This document shows, piece after piece, positions 50,201-60,115 of a stretch of DNA of 64,000 nt; position 1 is the first letter of the stretch, and the number at the start of each line of letters is the position of its first letter. The position numbers were made by a program, and so were the translations under genes. The DNA lies in assembly GCA_033964015.1 (NCBI GenBank), contig CM066924.1, positions 1,922,001 to 1,986,000 on the forward strand, in the 5' to 3' direction. A model generated the notes under the pieces. The model saw only the letters and a list, made by a program, of their open reading frames with translations. It searched no databases and had not been told where the DNA came from. The stretch comes from Scolanthus callimorphus (Eukaryota > Cnidaria > Anthozoa > Actiniaria > Edwardsiidae).

Positions 50201-53121
50201 ATCTTTTTTGGAAATGTGTACGTCATATTAATCTTACACGGCTCAATTGACACCACGCGCAACAGCTAAATGAAAATGCCAACCGCTAGAAAATGCGGTT
50301 GAAATAACGTGATCGATGACGTTGTTGACAGGTGTTACAGCGGGGGAGGTTACATTTGATCTGTTTAGTAATCTGGACTGGTAACACAGGAAATTTCTGG
50401 AGAAACCTATCCATGGGAAAAATTTCCCGAGGCACACGCATGGGAAGTGTTCTGAATTCACAAGGATAGCCATGGGAAATCCGAACACTTCCCATTCTCC
50501 TACCATGGGAAATTCAGCTTTTCCCATGGATGGGTTTCTGCAGAAATTCCCTGTGTAAAGCCAACCAATACATCCCCAAAATGATATCGCGAAATATGTA
50601 GCTGATTGCATGAAATCCTGACTGTAATTTATTCTTTCATGTCTCTCCCCTATCATTTGTTATAGTATAGCTTCGATATAACGCGCGCTCTGATCGATTG
50701 GTCGAAATATGTAGCTGATTGTTGACGTTTCGAGCGTTAGCCCTTCGTCGGAGCTCCGACGAAGGGCTCCGACGAAGGGCTAGCGCTCGAAACGTCAGCA
50801 AAACACCATTTTTCCACGGCGTTTAACATAAATCTCAACCTTTGGTTGTTGTTGTTCATGTTCACGTCTCCGCCGACGCAGACCACCTAGTTTTCCCGTA
50901 AACTAGTCATACCATTATGTAGCTGATTGCATGAAATCCCGACTGTAAATTAATCTTTCATGTTTCTCCCCTATCATTTATTATAATATAGCTACGATAT
51001 AACGCGCGCTCTGATTGGTCGAAATCTATGCTCTATGACACCGATAAATTAATGGTTCTCTCCCGTTATATCATAAAAGCTTTAGAGCACAACTTTCTAT
51101 GACTTTATCGGCAAGAGCACTTCTGATGTTGGGAGAGACACTCGAAACGTTTAAAAATCACTCGCCTGCGGCTCGTAATTTTACAACGTGTCTCTCCCAA
51201 GATCACGCATGCTCTATTGCGCCGAAAAAGTCATAAAACTTAATTAGTATCACTCAATTAGTGCTAATAAATAATGAATGAATATTCCGTTCTGAATTTA
51301 TTACTTTCATAGGGGGGTTGCAACCCACTACCCCTCCCCTAGATCCGCCCCTGCAGGCCTTCATGATTCACGCTGTACCTGGAGGACAGTTATCTTTGCA
51401 CTTTGTCTCCATGGCTTTCCTTTGCTCGCTACAGATGCAAGCGTGTTGACTCGCTAGTGGAGAGTTGTGAATCCTTAGCCAAGTACCCATGTCTTCACAC
51501 GACGATTTAGGAATCGCATTGATACACTCTTCCAGCGATGCATTTGGACAAGTCTGAGGATACAAATGAAACCAACGTTTAACCTTACATACCCTGTATG
51601 TCCGATGGAGTTTTGCAGCCCACAGAACTCTATACTAATGAGTAACGGTAAAGTGAACTCAATCCGTCTAAAGGCCCCGTCTACACGTATCCGGATAATA
51701 ATAATTTTCTTAAAACTATAATTATATATAAAAAGGAAAAAAAAAGAGAATGTAATATTTATGTGCTTGGAGTGCAAATAAAGGTCACTGTTGTTGTTGT
51801 TTTTGAAAACGGATATTTTTTCGACCGTTTGTACCTCCCGTCCACGCGTATGAGGCGACTTCTGCCGCAAAAATGGAGGTTTTCGAAAATGCTCTCCAGA
51901 ATGTAGATTTTTAAAAACGAAATTGTTGTGATCTACTCATGGACCACTTCACCTGTGACCGATTTTTATCGACCTCGTTTCGAACCACCAGTCGATCCAC
52001 TTTGGCAATCACTTTACTTTGAATCTCGACACTGGCAATAGAGAAAAACGGGCGCAGTCATAGGCACAGATTGCCACAACAATCGCAATTAGTGTAAACC
52101 GGCCTTTGGAGAAGATAGAGAACGTGTCTCTTTAAAGTTCACCTAGACCTCATCAATCGACTATTAAGTGATATCTCTGAGAGCAGGCCGTCCGTTGAAA
52201 TAAGGGCAAAAGCCTGCTGTAACAACAGGAAAGGGACTTGGCAATGCGCCTTTTATAAGAGGCATTTAAGGATTAGGGAACTGAATTTATTGAAGAAAAC
52301 ATGCCTGAAAAAGATTTAGCTTTTCTGAGAAATCAGTTTCAAGTCCTGAATGATTACCCTGCTAGCCAAGCAAACAAGCGTATAGCATCTTTTGGGTTTC
52401 CTGTAAATTTTCATTGTTTCCCGTGAATATTCATGTAACCTTACTTGATAAATATTTACTCAGCTGGCAGTGTCTGTAATTCAGGTTCTGTCTCTGCAGA
52501 TGGCACGAATAAACATATTATCATAACTATAGATACTATAACTAAAGGCAAGGACAACCAAACTACTTCCAATGAATGTGTACCTTGTTGATGCGGTTTT
52601 AGTTTCCAGAAATGGCATTTCTCAGCAGCCACGAGCAACATTCGGCGTTAATTTGCTTAGGCTACTAGGGCATACGCCGGTCAAATTATGAGCCGTTTCT
52701 AATGCATATGAACTTAGACAATAGAGCTTCCTCATTTGCATTAGGAGGACTCGCAAATGTTCTGTTAAAAAGCAGCTGTACTAGCAGCGCAAATTCGAAT
52801 TTTGCGGTGCTCATTTGCTCGCGGAGTATTATTCAATGTTCATTTTGCTCGTCAATGATGAGCAATAATGGTTGGTAGTGCTCGCAGAAAGTGACCGAAA
52901 ATTTCCTAAGTGCTCGCTGGTCGTTGCTTCAAATCTCGCACAGAAAAGCTGGGTGCTCGCGCGGAAGTGCTAGCAAAGTCCATTCGGGTAGGGATTACTG
53001 ATTCATATTAGACCAGCTTATGTCCGGCCATAATTCAGCCTAATTGAGCAGACATACTTACAAGACCATGTGTTGTGACTGCGAGACTCAGGATAAACAC
53101 GGCGACAAGTGAAACTTCCAT
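44226..53121 (-). CDS. secreted Cys-rich, EGF/EGF, fibrinogen-like protein
   Basis: Seven coding exons: 53121-53062, 51553-51379, 50013-49867, 49012-48911, 48536-48291, 47360-46958, 44502-44226 (stop), with mutually consistent phases and GT-AG junctions. The product is about 469 residues. In order: signal peptide MEVSLVAVFILSLAVTTHGL; two Cys-rich segments (TCPNASLEECINAIPKSSCE; SCLSCMKKGNQAVQECRDFY, Cys spacing unlike any domain I know); EGF-like 1 (CQNGGVCKSPPS, CNCPAGFTGIFC); EGF-like 2 (CQNGGTCSGINT, CTCPSDFSGPQC); a fibrinogen-type segment starting YWIKPPGETDAAVTYCDMDY and GGGWMLASYGY and ending NKGSELYNHHGWYTANGWDK. Known relatives include EGF/fibrinogen-like proteins of coral skeletal organic matrix. 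An extracellular adhesive or matrix role is inferred. No break seen. Confidence 0.85.
44488..44655 (-). repeat. tandem duplication of a splice acceptor
   Basis: The block CAAGAGCATATCTGGAATGT, GTGAAAATGTGGTTACATAA, ATAAGTGATATCA occurs at 44488-44543 and 44597-44654, 110 bp apart. On the minus strand it contains the acceptor (ACATTCCAG) and first bases of the last exon of the secreted-protein gene. Only the copy at 44502 leads into the full exon. Confidence 0.85.
44665..45030 (+). repeat. dispersed element, copy 1 (empty site)
   Basis: About 360 bp repeated at 53925-54600. Inverted segments TCAGAAAAGTGTCTATTTTT and AAAAATAGACACTTTTCT lie about 255 bp apart, suggesting a MITE core (44711-44973), but the similarity between the copies extends beyond them on both sides. 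At 44754-44756 the sequence GAAAGTATTCG is uninterrupted, the empty form of the insertion seen in copy 2. Confidence 0.75.
45080..45580. other. intron of the secreted-protein gene, rearranged repeats
   Basis: Blocks such as GTTGTTTGTTTGATGAAAAA, GCGCAACA and AACTTGTCGCGCAGCA repeat in both orientations between 45215 and 45530 (CGCGACAAG / CTTGTCGCG), with the echo GAACTTGACGCACATTGC-like near 47450. Probably decayed inverted-repeat elements. No coding evidence. Confidence 0.4.
45585..46200. other. intronic dispersed repeats
   Basis: 45585-45675 matches 1245-1360 (CTGACCCTATCAGA, ATACCCTACCGTAGACCTAC, TACCCTACCGCAGACCT). 46060-46140 is a weaker relative (ACCCTATCAGCGACC, CATACCCTATAGGG). Confidence 0.5.
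46647..46866. mobile_element. Harbinger-like MITE, GGCC-GTTTCA-ACGTCGA family
   Basis: The element at 46650-46863 (214 bp) has ends GGCCAGTTTCAGACGTCGAA and the complement of TCGACGTTTGAAACAGGCC. TTA flanks exactly (46647-46649, 46864-46866). Second copy at 30215-30449. Ends 92 bp from the donor of exon 46958-47360. Confidence 0.85.
47565..48020 (+). repeat. dispersed repeat, copy 2 of the 11130-11400 family
   Basis: GTAACGGAGCTACAAAAAGA through GAGCGCATGGCGATAAG matches 11170-11285. After about 185 bp of extra sequence, GAGCTCCTTGCCACAACAAG through GATGTTCGCGAGATGAAAT matches 11310-11398. The extra block (about 47745-47930) could be an insertion here or a deletion in the other copy. Confidence 0.65.
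48659..48837 (+). repeat. about 9-10 bp minisatellite (ACACCATGAC)
   Basis: Degenerate tandem units of TGACACCATGACACCGTGAC. Period 9-10 bp, so frames break irregularly. It is in the intron between the two EGF exons. Repetitive H/V/S-rich open frames across it are artefacts. Confidence 0.85.
50389..50556. mobile_element. CATGGGAA-type MITE, copy C
   Basis: The most complete copy: AAATTTCTGGAGAAACCTAT and CCATGGGAAAA at the left face TTTTCCCATGGATGGGTTTC and TGCAGAAATT at the right. The interior matches 7388-7542 and 30605-30745. Confidence 0.7.
50723..50802. repeat. palindrome GACGTTTCGAGCGTTAGCCC
   Basis: GACGTTTCGAGCGTTAGCCC, TTCGTCGGAGCTCCGACGAA and GGGCTAGCGCTCGAAACGTC form a nearly perfect hairpin with a 14-bp unit (TCCGACGAAGGGC) duplicated at the centre. 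Flanking ATATAACGCGCGCTCTGAT (50677, 50998) is repeated directly on either side, which suggests this hairpin lies in one of two related elements. Confidence 0.75.
51560..53060 (-). other. first intron of the secreted-protein gene
   Basis: This holds a CCCCGTCTACACGTATCCGG terminus (51673), related to 5404-5608 and 36952-37275, and its likely partner near 51790-51850. A 61-codon minus-strand frame at 52456-52641 contains the hydrophobic run LVIVSIVMIICLFVP but shows no homology or splice context, so it is not called as a gene. Confidence 0.45.
53062..53121 (-). CDS. signal-peptide exon of the secreted-protein gene
   Basis: ATG at 53121, then 20 codons of a textbook hydrophobic leader (MEVSLVAVFILSLAVTTHGL), ending at GGTCTT|GTAAGT. 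Phase 0 matches the next exon at 51553. An in-frame ATG further upstream would bury the leader, so this start is chosen. Confidence 0.75.
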
Positions 53122-53924
53122 CCCTCTTTTCTTGACATGTATTCCGAAATTTAAAATATACTGGAACGACAAACTTTTCTGTTTGTCTAAGTAAAAGTTT
53201 GAAGGAACGCGGGAGTTATATTTTGGCACGCTTAAGAAGGAAATCAAAGGTAGCTGTATTGCGACAGATCTTATAACACAAAGACTGGGAAATTTAAGAG
53301 TATCAGTTCACTGGGTGACGTCATAGGGATCGAGAGAAGACAGGACAAACCGGTTTTTCCCTAACGCGTTTGATGATTGTGTTTATATCTAGCACAATTC
53401 CTTTTGGATGCTTTACCCAGAAGGAAATGCCTTTATTGGATAACAAGACGGGCACCACCAAGCGGAAAGGGACCTCATATGATATTTTGTCAAATTTCTG
53501 TTTTGAAGTAATATTTCTCGAAAGTAGATGAAATTCTGTACAAGGTCCCTTTTCGTTGACGCGGCTCAGACTTAAATTACAATATTATTAAATTACAATA
53601 TTATTAATCCTTGGTTTTCAATATATCAACCCTTTCAAGGAATAGGACTATAAAAGTGTTGGTCGACTCTTTTATTCGATGTGAAGGCAACAAATTTCTC
53701 TTTATTCTTTTTTTGTTACTTATTTTGACGTTTTGAGCTTCATTCTCATGTTTACTGTTCTTTTGTGCGTTCTTTTATCCCTTTTAAATGCAATTTTTTT
53801 TATCTACTTTCTTTATAAAGCAATACGTTTAGTAGAACTCTTCTACTTATTAGGCGTTCTCGGTTTTGTAGTTTTTCAACCATTCTAATGTTCCCACCCT
53901 CTTTACTAAACGCAAGAGTGGTTT

Positions 53925-54600
53925 AATAGGAGTTAGAATCTTTCGTACAGTATTTGTCCACATCACAGTCAGAAAAGTGTCTATTTTTAGATTTGAATTT
54001 CGCGCGCGAAAGTTCCATATCCTCACTGCCTACTATTGTCATGTCACGGGGATACTAAGTTATGGGACAGTCATCCGCGACTGCTATGACAACAGGAAGG
54101 CAGCTCGGTATGGGGGTGTGCGCCGTGTAACCGCCACCAGGGGAGGTGGATGGGGCGAAGTTTCTTGTAAACTCTTCGATTAAAGTCCCGGCAAACTGGC
54201 CCAGAATGATCAGATCTGTCGTATTTTGTATCTCAATGAGGCCTGAGGCCTCTAACTCCCTGGGGATTCAGGTATTGATCAACTTAGCCTTTTCCCGTGA
54301 CACTCTCATTACGTATGCAGTGAGAATAGTATTCGAATGCTCAAGTTCGAATGCTCGTATACCCAATACACAACAAATAGAGAATATCCTACCTTATCTT
54401 TGCGACTTTAAAGGTTTTTCGATTGATCTGCGATTTAATTTTAGGCTGGATATCACAACTGTTTGCGTGGCGAGAAAGTGGAAACCCTGTGGAAGACGAA
54501 TTTTCGCGGGAATCCTAGTTCTAAAAATAGACACTTTTCTGACTGTGATTCAGGCGTACATAGTAAATATGGAAACTCTTGGTAATCCACTCTTGCTAAA
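53925..54600 (+). repeat. dispersed element, copy 2 (filled site)
   Basis: Second copy of the 44665-45030 sequence, about 95 per cent identical by eye, carrying a 314-bp insertion at 54014-54327. It lies upstream of the secreted-protein gene. Confidence 0.78.
54011..54330. mobile_element. 314-bp insertion with AGT duplication
   Basis: Relative to the empty site at 44754, 54014-54327 is extra and AGT is duplicated (54011-54013, 54328-54330). Its ends are short imperfect inverted repeats (ATCCTCACTGCCTAC against the complement of GTATGCAGTGAGAAT). The interior contains GATGGGGCGAAGTTTCTTGT and GAGGCCTGAGGCCTC. Superfamily not identified. Confidence 0.8.
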
Positions 54601-55057
54601 CGTTATTTCCAAGCTTTCAGAAATTGATTCAGAATTCAAGAACTTTCAAAACCTCCCAGGAGTACAATAAAAATTTATTCATATCAAGAAAGTGTTGAAA
54701 TGGGCTACTTGTGGGTCTAAAATATCGATTCCAGTCCCTTTGGCCGGCAAAAATAGTAACGAACAAGAGCACGATTTTCAAGTATCTACAAGTTTTAGTG
54801 AGTTTTAGTGACCTTCTCTCGAACTGTCGACCTGCTGACGTTGCAAAACGTCCTTATTTGAGAATCCCCCTTACCTTATTTGGAAGGTCTGTAAGTAAGA
54901 CCCCCTGGTCTTGTACGCAATTTGTACAGTAGAAACGTGAGATTTCATCACCATTCATAACCAAGAGAGCTTCAAATCAGTGTGCAAGACAAATTTGTCT
55001 CGGTATTTCGGTAAAACTGCTAAAAAGACGGCTAAAAAGATATTTCGATATTCTATC

Positions 55058-55116
55058 TCGGCTATGCCATGCTGATGAGTCCTAACAAGGACGAAACAGC
55101 TGTACATGGTTGCCGA
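55058..55116 (+). ncRNA. type I hammerhead ribozyme, copy 1
   Basis: Stem I: TCGGC-TATG-CCATG pairs with CATGG-TT-GCCGA, leaving an internal loop. Core CTGATGA (55072-55078). Stem II GTCC/GGAC with loop TAACAA. Core GAAA. Stem III is the minimal self-complementary ACAGCTGT, which works best when two ribozymes pair. The cleavage triplet is GTA, cut predicted between 55104 and 55105. All conserved core nucleotides are present. Confidence 0.92.
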
Positions 55117-55401
55117 ACTGCGCGGGTAATAGACTGTGCTAGCGTTCCGTCTAGGCCAGACTTATGCCGATGTGTGTACAGTTAGTGTTCATTCTCACTT
55201 ATTATATTACATGTCGAAAGGTTAGTATGGCTAACCGACGGACTTCTCTAGCTTGGTCTCATTGCGTGATCCATACATTGGCATAACGCTAGCCCGGTCG
55301 CAGCTAAAGGTCCCACATGGGTCTTTGCTGTGGTTTAAAGCACTTCGATTTTCGAAGTCGCCTCTGCAGTTGTTTGCCAATGAAGTTTACTGAGGCAAAC
55401 A

Positions 55402-55460
55402 CCGGCTATGCCATGCTGATGAGTCCTAACAAGGACGAAACAGCTGTACATGGTTGCCGA
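55402..55460 (+). ncRNA. type I hammerhead ribozyme, copy 2
   Basis: Identical to copy 1 from GGCTATGCCATG through GTTGCCGA, with CCGGC replacing TCGGC at the start. Predicted cut between 55448 and 55449. The perfect core conservation while flanks differ argues both are recent or under selection for cleavage. Confidence 0.92.
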
Positions 55461-55559
55461 ACTGCACGGGTAATAGACTGTGCTAGCGTTCCTTCTAGGC
55501 CAGACTTATGCCGATGTGTGTATAGTTAGTGTTCATTCTCACTTATTCTATCTCCGCTC

Positions 55560-56470
55560 GGTATGCGGGATTTCACTTTAAACACGCAGTTTAAATGACG
55601 GTAATTCGGTAATCTTTGTCTGTGGTGACCGGTATTTTATACACCTGAGAGTTACAAGTCGTGTTGAAGTTATACCATGCCAAACATTCTGCGTTTGGCT
55701 TCCTGAACCAGTTTATTTACACGGCCATATGATTATTATATTGTGGCGCGAATTCTAACACAATATCGCGGTATTTGCGAATTTTTGACGCGATATTACG
55801 GTATTTGCGTTTTTGGACACGATATTACGGTATTCGGGGGTCCCCTACGCCCCTTCATTATTATTAGAAAACGCACTTCGAGTGAGTCACCTTACTGCCA
55901 TTTCGTAATTCTCCGAACTCTACCGACCAACAAACCGTCGTTTGGCTTCCGTCAACGAGGGTCTGCTAACAACTATGTGACACGGAGGTCTTGTTGGACC
56001 TTGTGAACTGATAGGGGCTAGCAAGGCTTAAAACACGTATTTTTCATTGTAAAAATGCAATTCAAACTCAGAAAACATTGGCATTCGGAAGTTTCAAGTG
56101 GGAGTTCGCAGAATTATATGAAAATCGCAGTAAATACGGCCTATTACCGCCTGAGACAATAGTTTTGCATAGCAGATTATAACTACTAGGAGCTTTCTCT
56201 CGATTTCTTTCTCTCGATTTCTTTTAATCATCAACACCATATATCATAACAGGAAGCATAGGAACAATCAACATGATGTCAACCCCTGCAAAGTGAATTG
56301 TCCCTTTTTATATCCATGTACCAATACATTTAGAATGACAGGTGCTACTAAAATAGAAATTGATCAAATAACAGATTCTTCTCTTTGAAATACTGAAATG
56401 TCCTAGACTCAGAAAGGAGAAATGATTCGCTGATGTGAATGAGCGTTCAGCGGGTGTCCATAGCAATTAG
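55560..56470. other. upstream region of the glutamate receptor gene
   Basis: Non-coding. It includes three diverged copies of CGATATTACGGTATTTGCG between 55755 and 55835. No promoter motif is convincing. Confidence 0.4.
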
Positions 56471-56545
56471 CGGAGATGAAACTTAAATACGCATTTATTC
56501 CGAGGGCAGTACGTTTTACACATTCTTCGGCCCAACTTTCTAACC

Positions 56546-59276
56546 ATGAAGACGCTTTTACTTTACTCTTCAATATTGACACTTGGAACAACAGTATGTT
56601 TCTGTCAGAAAACATCACCGGTAAACATGTTAGTGCTGATCGAACAAATAACTCCAGATATCCAAGATGTTTTTCGATATTTTCAGAGCTCGCTCAACAT
56701 TTCCACCCTGACTGGCTGCAACACAAGTATTTTGGAGGCAGTAGGAAATACAAACCACCTTATGGCCCAACCAGCAGCAATCATCGGCTGTTTGGGAAGC
56801 AAACTGGATCACCTTTTCCAGTACTTGGCGAAAGACCTTTCAGTTCCATTCATTTGTGCCGGGTCTTCGATAGTAATCACTGAGTTTGAGGTATGAAAAT
56901 GTACAAAAACAGAAATCACATTTACGTTATGATTTCTTGAGAGGCACACACGAATGTATACTCGACGCTATACTTTTGCCAATAACGACCAAAAATATTC
57001 GCAAATATTGATCGGAATTCCTAAGTATGCCGCAGGTGTTATATAGAGACTGTTAGAGACCCATCAACATTGAAGCTTTCAAATATAATAACAATTTGTA
57101 AACCCTGTGAGGATTTCTGGCTCTCTTGAAACGTTTTTTGTACAATTGGGATCAGCAGGTAACCGGGGTGGCTTATCCTATTTATAATTTGCCAATGATT
57201 ATGCAAAATATACTTTTTCCGCAGACTGGGCCTATCATTCTGAACCAGAAGGAATCGTATCTCAAAATGGCAGAAGTCATCGCTCTACTGATCGAAAATT
57301 CCAACACACGACACGTTATTGTGGCGGGCACGAAGATCCAAGTGGATCAACTTCTGCCTCTGCTCCTAACAAGATCACAAACAGATCCCGGGTTATATTT
57401 GAAGTGCATTCCTACAATCAGCTTCAAATGATCAGTGACGAGTTCAAGGAACACTCATCTGCTACAATGACTTTAAAAATAGGCTTCGATCAGTACTCCC
57501 TTCCAAATTATTCCCTCAGGTCGATTAGATCATTACTGTGTACAGACGGCTGTGACGCGCTACTTGTTCGAAGCGCCTCTCCTGCTTATCTTCTCGTTGG
57601 TCGCGCTCTTCATTCCGTTAAATCTGCCGCAAAAAGTATCCAATCATCTTATAGCTACTCCGCAGAAATGTTTGCTACTGCTATAAAGTTGTCTACACAA
57701 AATGAAACTTCAGATGACCTGTTGGCGTGGAGCAAGACAAAGGGAGGTCTCGCGATATACAGGATGAGCTCCCGAGGAGATGCCGAAGAAATCGCTACGG
57801 TCTACGACGGACAATTTCTCGCTAAAAGCAACTATCTCAGACCAAATAGGAGGTGCAAGAATGCAAGAGCATTGTGCGTAGTGACGTTAGAGGAAGACCC
57901 GGGAACATTTGTTAGCACGTATAAGGTCACGAGAGAGAACGTCTGCTATGGACACGAGTGTGTTAGATATGTACCAACTCGTACAGATAACAATGGCTCT
58001 GTTACGAGAGCAGTAACATATTGCTGTACAGGGTTTTATATAGACATAATACTGGCCTTGAAAAAGGATCTTGGATTTGACTCGGAGATGTACGTTGTCC
58101 CTGATGGTCAGTACGGGACACATGAAGAAGACAAGGGGAGATGGAATGGGATGATTGCCGAGTTGATCGAGGGTAAAGCTGATATGGCGCTTGCAGCTTT
58201 ATCGGTTACAAGTCATCGGTTAAGGGCTGTCAACTTTGCGGATGCACCCGTCACAGAAAGCGAATACCAAATCATCGTTCACGCCAAGCACGTCCAAACA
58301 TCCACAAGCTTGTTTGGATTCACTGAGCCGTTCAGCGCACAGCTATGGATAGTACTTTTCCTGTGTAGCATCTTCCTAGTCGTGCTTCTCTGGGGAATGG
58401 ACAAAATCGCTCTTCAGAAACAATGCTTATTGGATCTATGGACGAGTTTCTCGTACGTTTGGAGTTCTGTGTTCAAGATTACATTGGATGATGCGACAGC
58501 TAAAAGTATAGGCGCTCGGCTAACGTACGCCGTCTTCTCAGTTGCGACACTTATTCTGATGTCAACCTACACCGCAAAACTAACAGCCTCGCTCGTGCAA
58601 GAGGACAAGACTTTCCCAGTTACAGGAATTCGTGACTCCAAGGTAATCAAACTATTGTTGTTCTGCACTCGCTCTACTGATTCACAATGCTAACAAAACA
58701 ACGTTTGGTGTCCGGGCAAATTTTTTCTTATTCTTTACATTTTGTGTTAACGTTTTGAGCTTATTTTTTTCATTTTTACTTTCGTTTTGTGCGTTCTGTT
58801 ACTTATACCTTTTCAATTCCATTTTTTCTTCTACTTTCTCTTGGCAAAAAGAAACAGGTAAATTTTTCAGCGTTCCATATGAAAGTCTTGCATCTTTTAC
58901 TCGCACGCTTAGAGAAAGCACGCTGGTTTACCGATTTTATCGAGGGCTGCACATAGTGTGTCCGGACATCTACCCAAATTTGTGTAAAGTATGAACGCAT
59001 CCTTATACGGGTAAAACTATTGGCCCCATACCCACAAACGCAGAAGGGCCGAAAGCTAGCGGCAAGGAGTTGTAAAGACAGTACCATTACAGAACATGAT
59101 TGCGATCCAACTCTCTAGTTTCAGGATCCCAAATCTGGTTTTCGGTTTGGAATAGAAAGAGGAGCATCATTGGAAAACTTTCTAAAGAACAACAGCGACC
59201 CGCATTTTCGAAAAGTGGGACAAAACGCCGTATTAATATCGGGTCGCCAAGATGGTATACAACGACTTCTTAAAGG
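56546..59276 (+). CDS. NMDA-type ionotropic glutamate receptor, partial
   Basis: Exons 56546-56890, 57225-58642 and 59125-59276, all in compatible phase. Exon 1: signal peptide MKTLLLYSSILTLGTTVCFC, start of the amino-terminal domain. Exon 2: rest of that domain, ligand-binding S1 ending CCTGFYIDIILALKKDLGFD with VPDGQYG and GMIAELIEGKADMALAALSV, then M1 (LWIVLFLCSIFLVVLLWGMD), the M2 pore loop, and M3 with STYTAKLTASLV in place of the canonical SYTANLAAF. Exon 3: DPKSGFRFGIERG, start of S2. The CC-GF-D / VPDG pattern is characteristic of NMDA-class subunits. Such proteins form glutamate- or glycine-gated cation channels. One base appears lost in exon 2 at about 57350-57390. Exons for the end of S2, M4 and tail were not found before the window ends. 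Confidence 0.85.
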
Positions 59277-59387
59277 GTGAGAATAGGACTTGCATGATGA
59301 CGTCATTTGACTACAACTACCAGAATTCTATACAGTTTCCTTTTCTTATTCAGACCAACAAATTCCTTCGTGAATAAGAACATAAGA

Positions 59388-59580
59388 AGGCCGTAGCTAG
59401 ACATTTTTGTCTTGGGGGGGGGGGGGGGGAGAAGCCTTGGTCATCCTTTGTTTTTGCTGGGAGGGCAAGCAGACTTTTCCCCACATGTTGACACTAAAAA
59501 ATTACTTCGCTGGGGGGCGGGGGGCAACTACCCCCCACCCCCTGTCCCCCCCCCCCCTCCCCCCGCTAGCTACGGTACTG
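59388..59580. mobile_element. degenerate MITE with GGCCGTAGCTAG ends
   Basis: AGGCCGTAGCTAGACA on the left and CGCTAGCTACGGTAC on the right are inverted; the interior is dominated by G and C runs. Resembles the elements at 2480 and 38493. Boundaries approximate. Confidence 0.5.
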
Positions 59581-60115
59581 CATAATAGCCTTAATGTTCT
59601 ACACAATATGCAGCCACACAAAGGTTTCTGGTAGTTGTAGTCAACCACATCATCGTGCAATGTCCTATTGACTTCACACCATGTTAAAGACACCCACGGC
59701 ACGAATTTACAGGCACACAAACGAAGCATGTCATTTTAGTCCTCATGACCTCCTTTTGCATACATTTCATTTCAAGTTTCATGTTATTTTTATTTTTTCA
59801 TTTCCTTATACTTTACATTTCGTTTTACGTCTTATTTGCCATATCGGCAGCGTCAATTTTAGTCGTGTCCATTCAATTACCGCTTGTCACCCTACTCACA
59901 TCTCCTAATACGCTTCAACCACACTTTCCTAAATTTAGAAATGCCGCTTCAAGCGAGCCCAAATGCTCATCTCTACCAGCTAAATAAGGAGCCAAGCCTT
60001 CTGATAACAAAACCTGATTTAGGAATGCGCTTCAAGCGGCTTGGGCACCAAGCTACTGTGTGTGGTGATTCCAATATGGCGGACATGTCATCGCTGTCGC
60101 TGTGAGCGTTTTACG

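Larger units (their letters stand above)
55050..55554 (+). mobile_element. retrozyme-like element, partial dimer with two hammerheads
   Basis: Two hammerhead ribozymes 344 bp apart bracket a complete monomer (55105-55448, cleavage site to cleavage site). A partial second copy follows (55449 to about 55544) with a few substitutions. The direct repeat ATTCTATCTC at 55050-55059 and 55545-55554 fits a 10-bp target duplication. There is no ORF of note. This is the organisation described for metazoan retrozymes: non-autonomous retroelements whose tandem transcripts self-cleave and circularise, and which are thought to use the machinery of an autonomous retroelement such as a Penelope-like one. Self-cleavage here is inferred from the intact core. 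Confidence 0.88.

Noticed and set aside
52456..52641. Small minus-strand ORF with a hydrophobic run
   Set aside because: It lies in the first intron of the secreted-protein gene and lacks homology; the splice phases of neighbouring exons do not need it.
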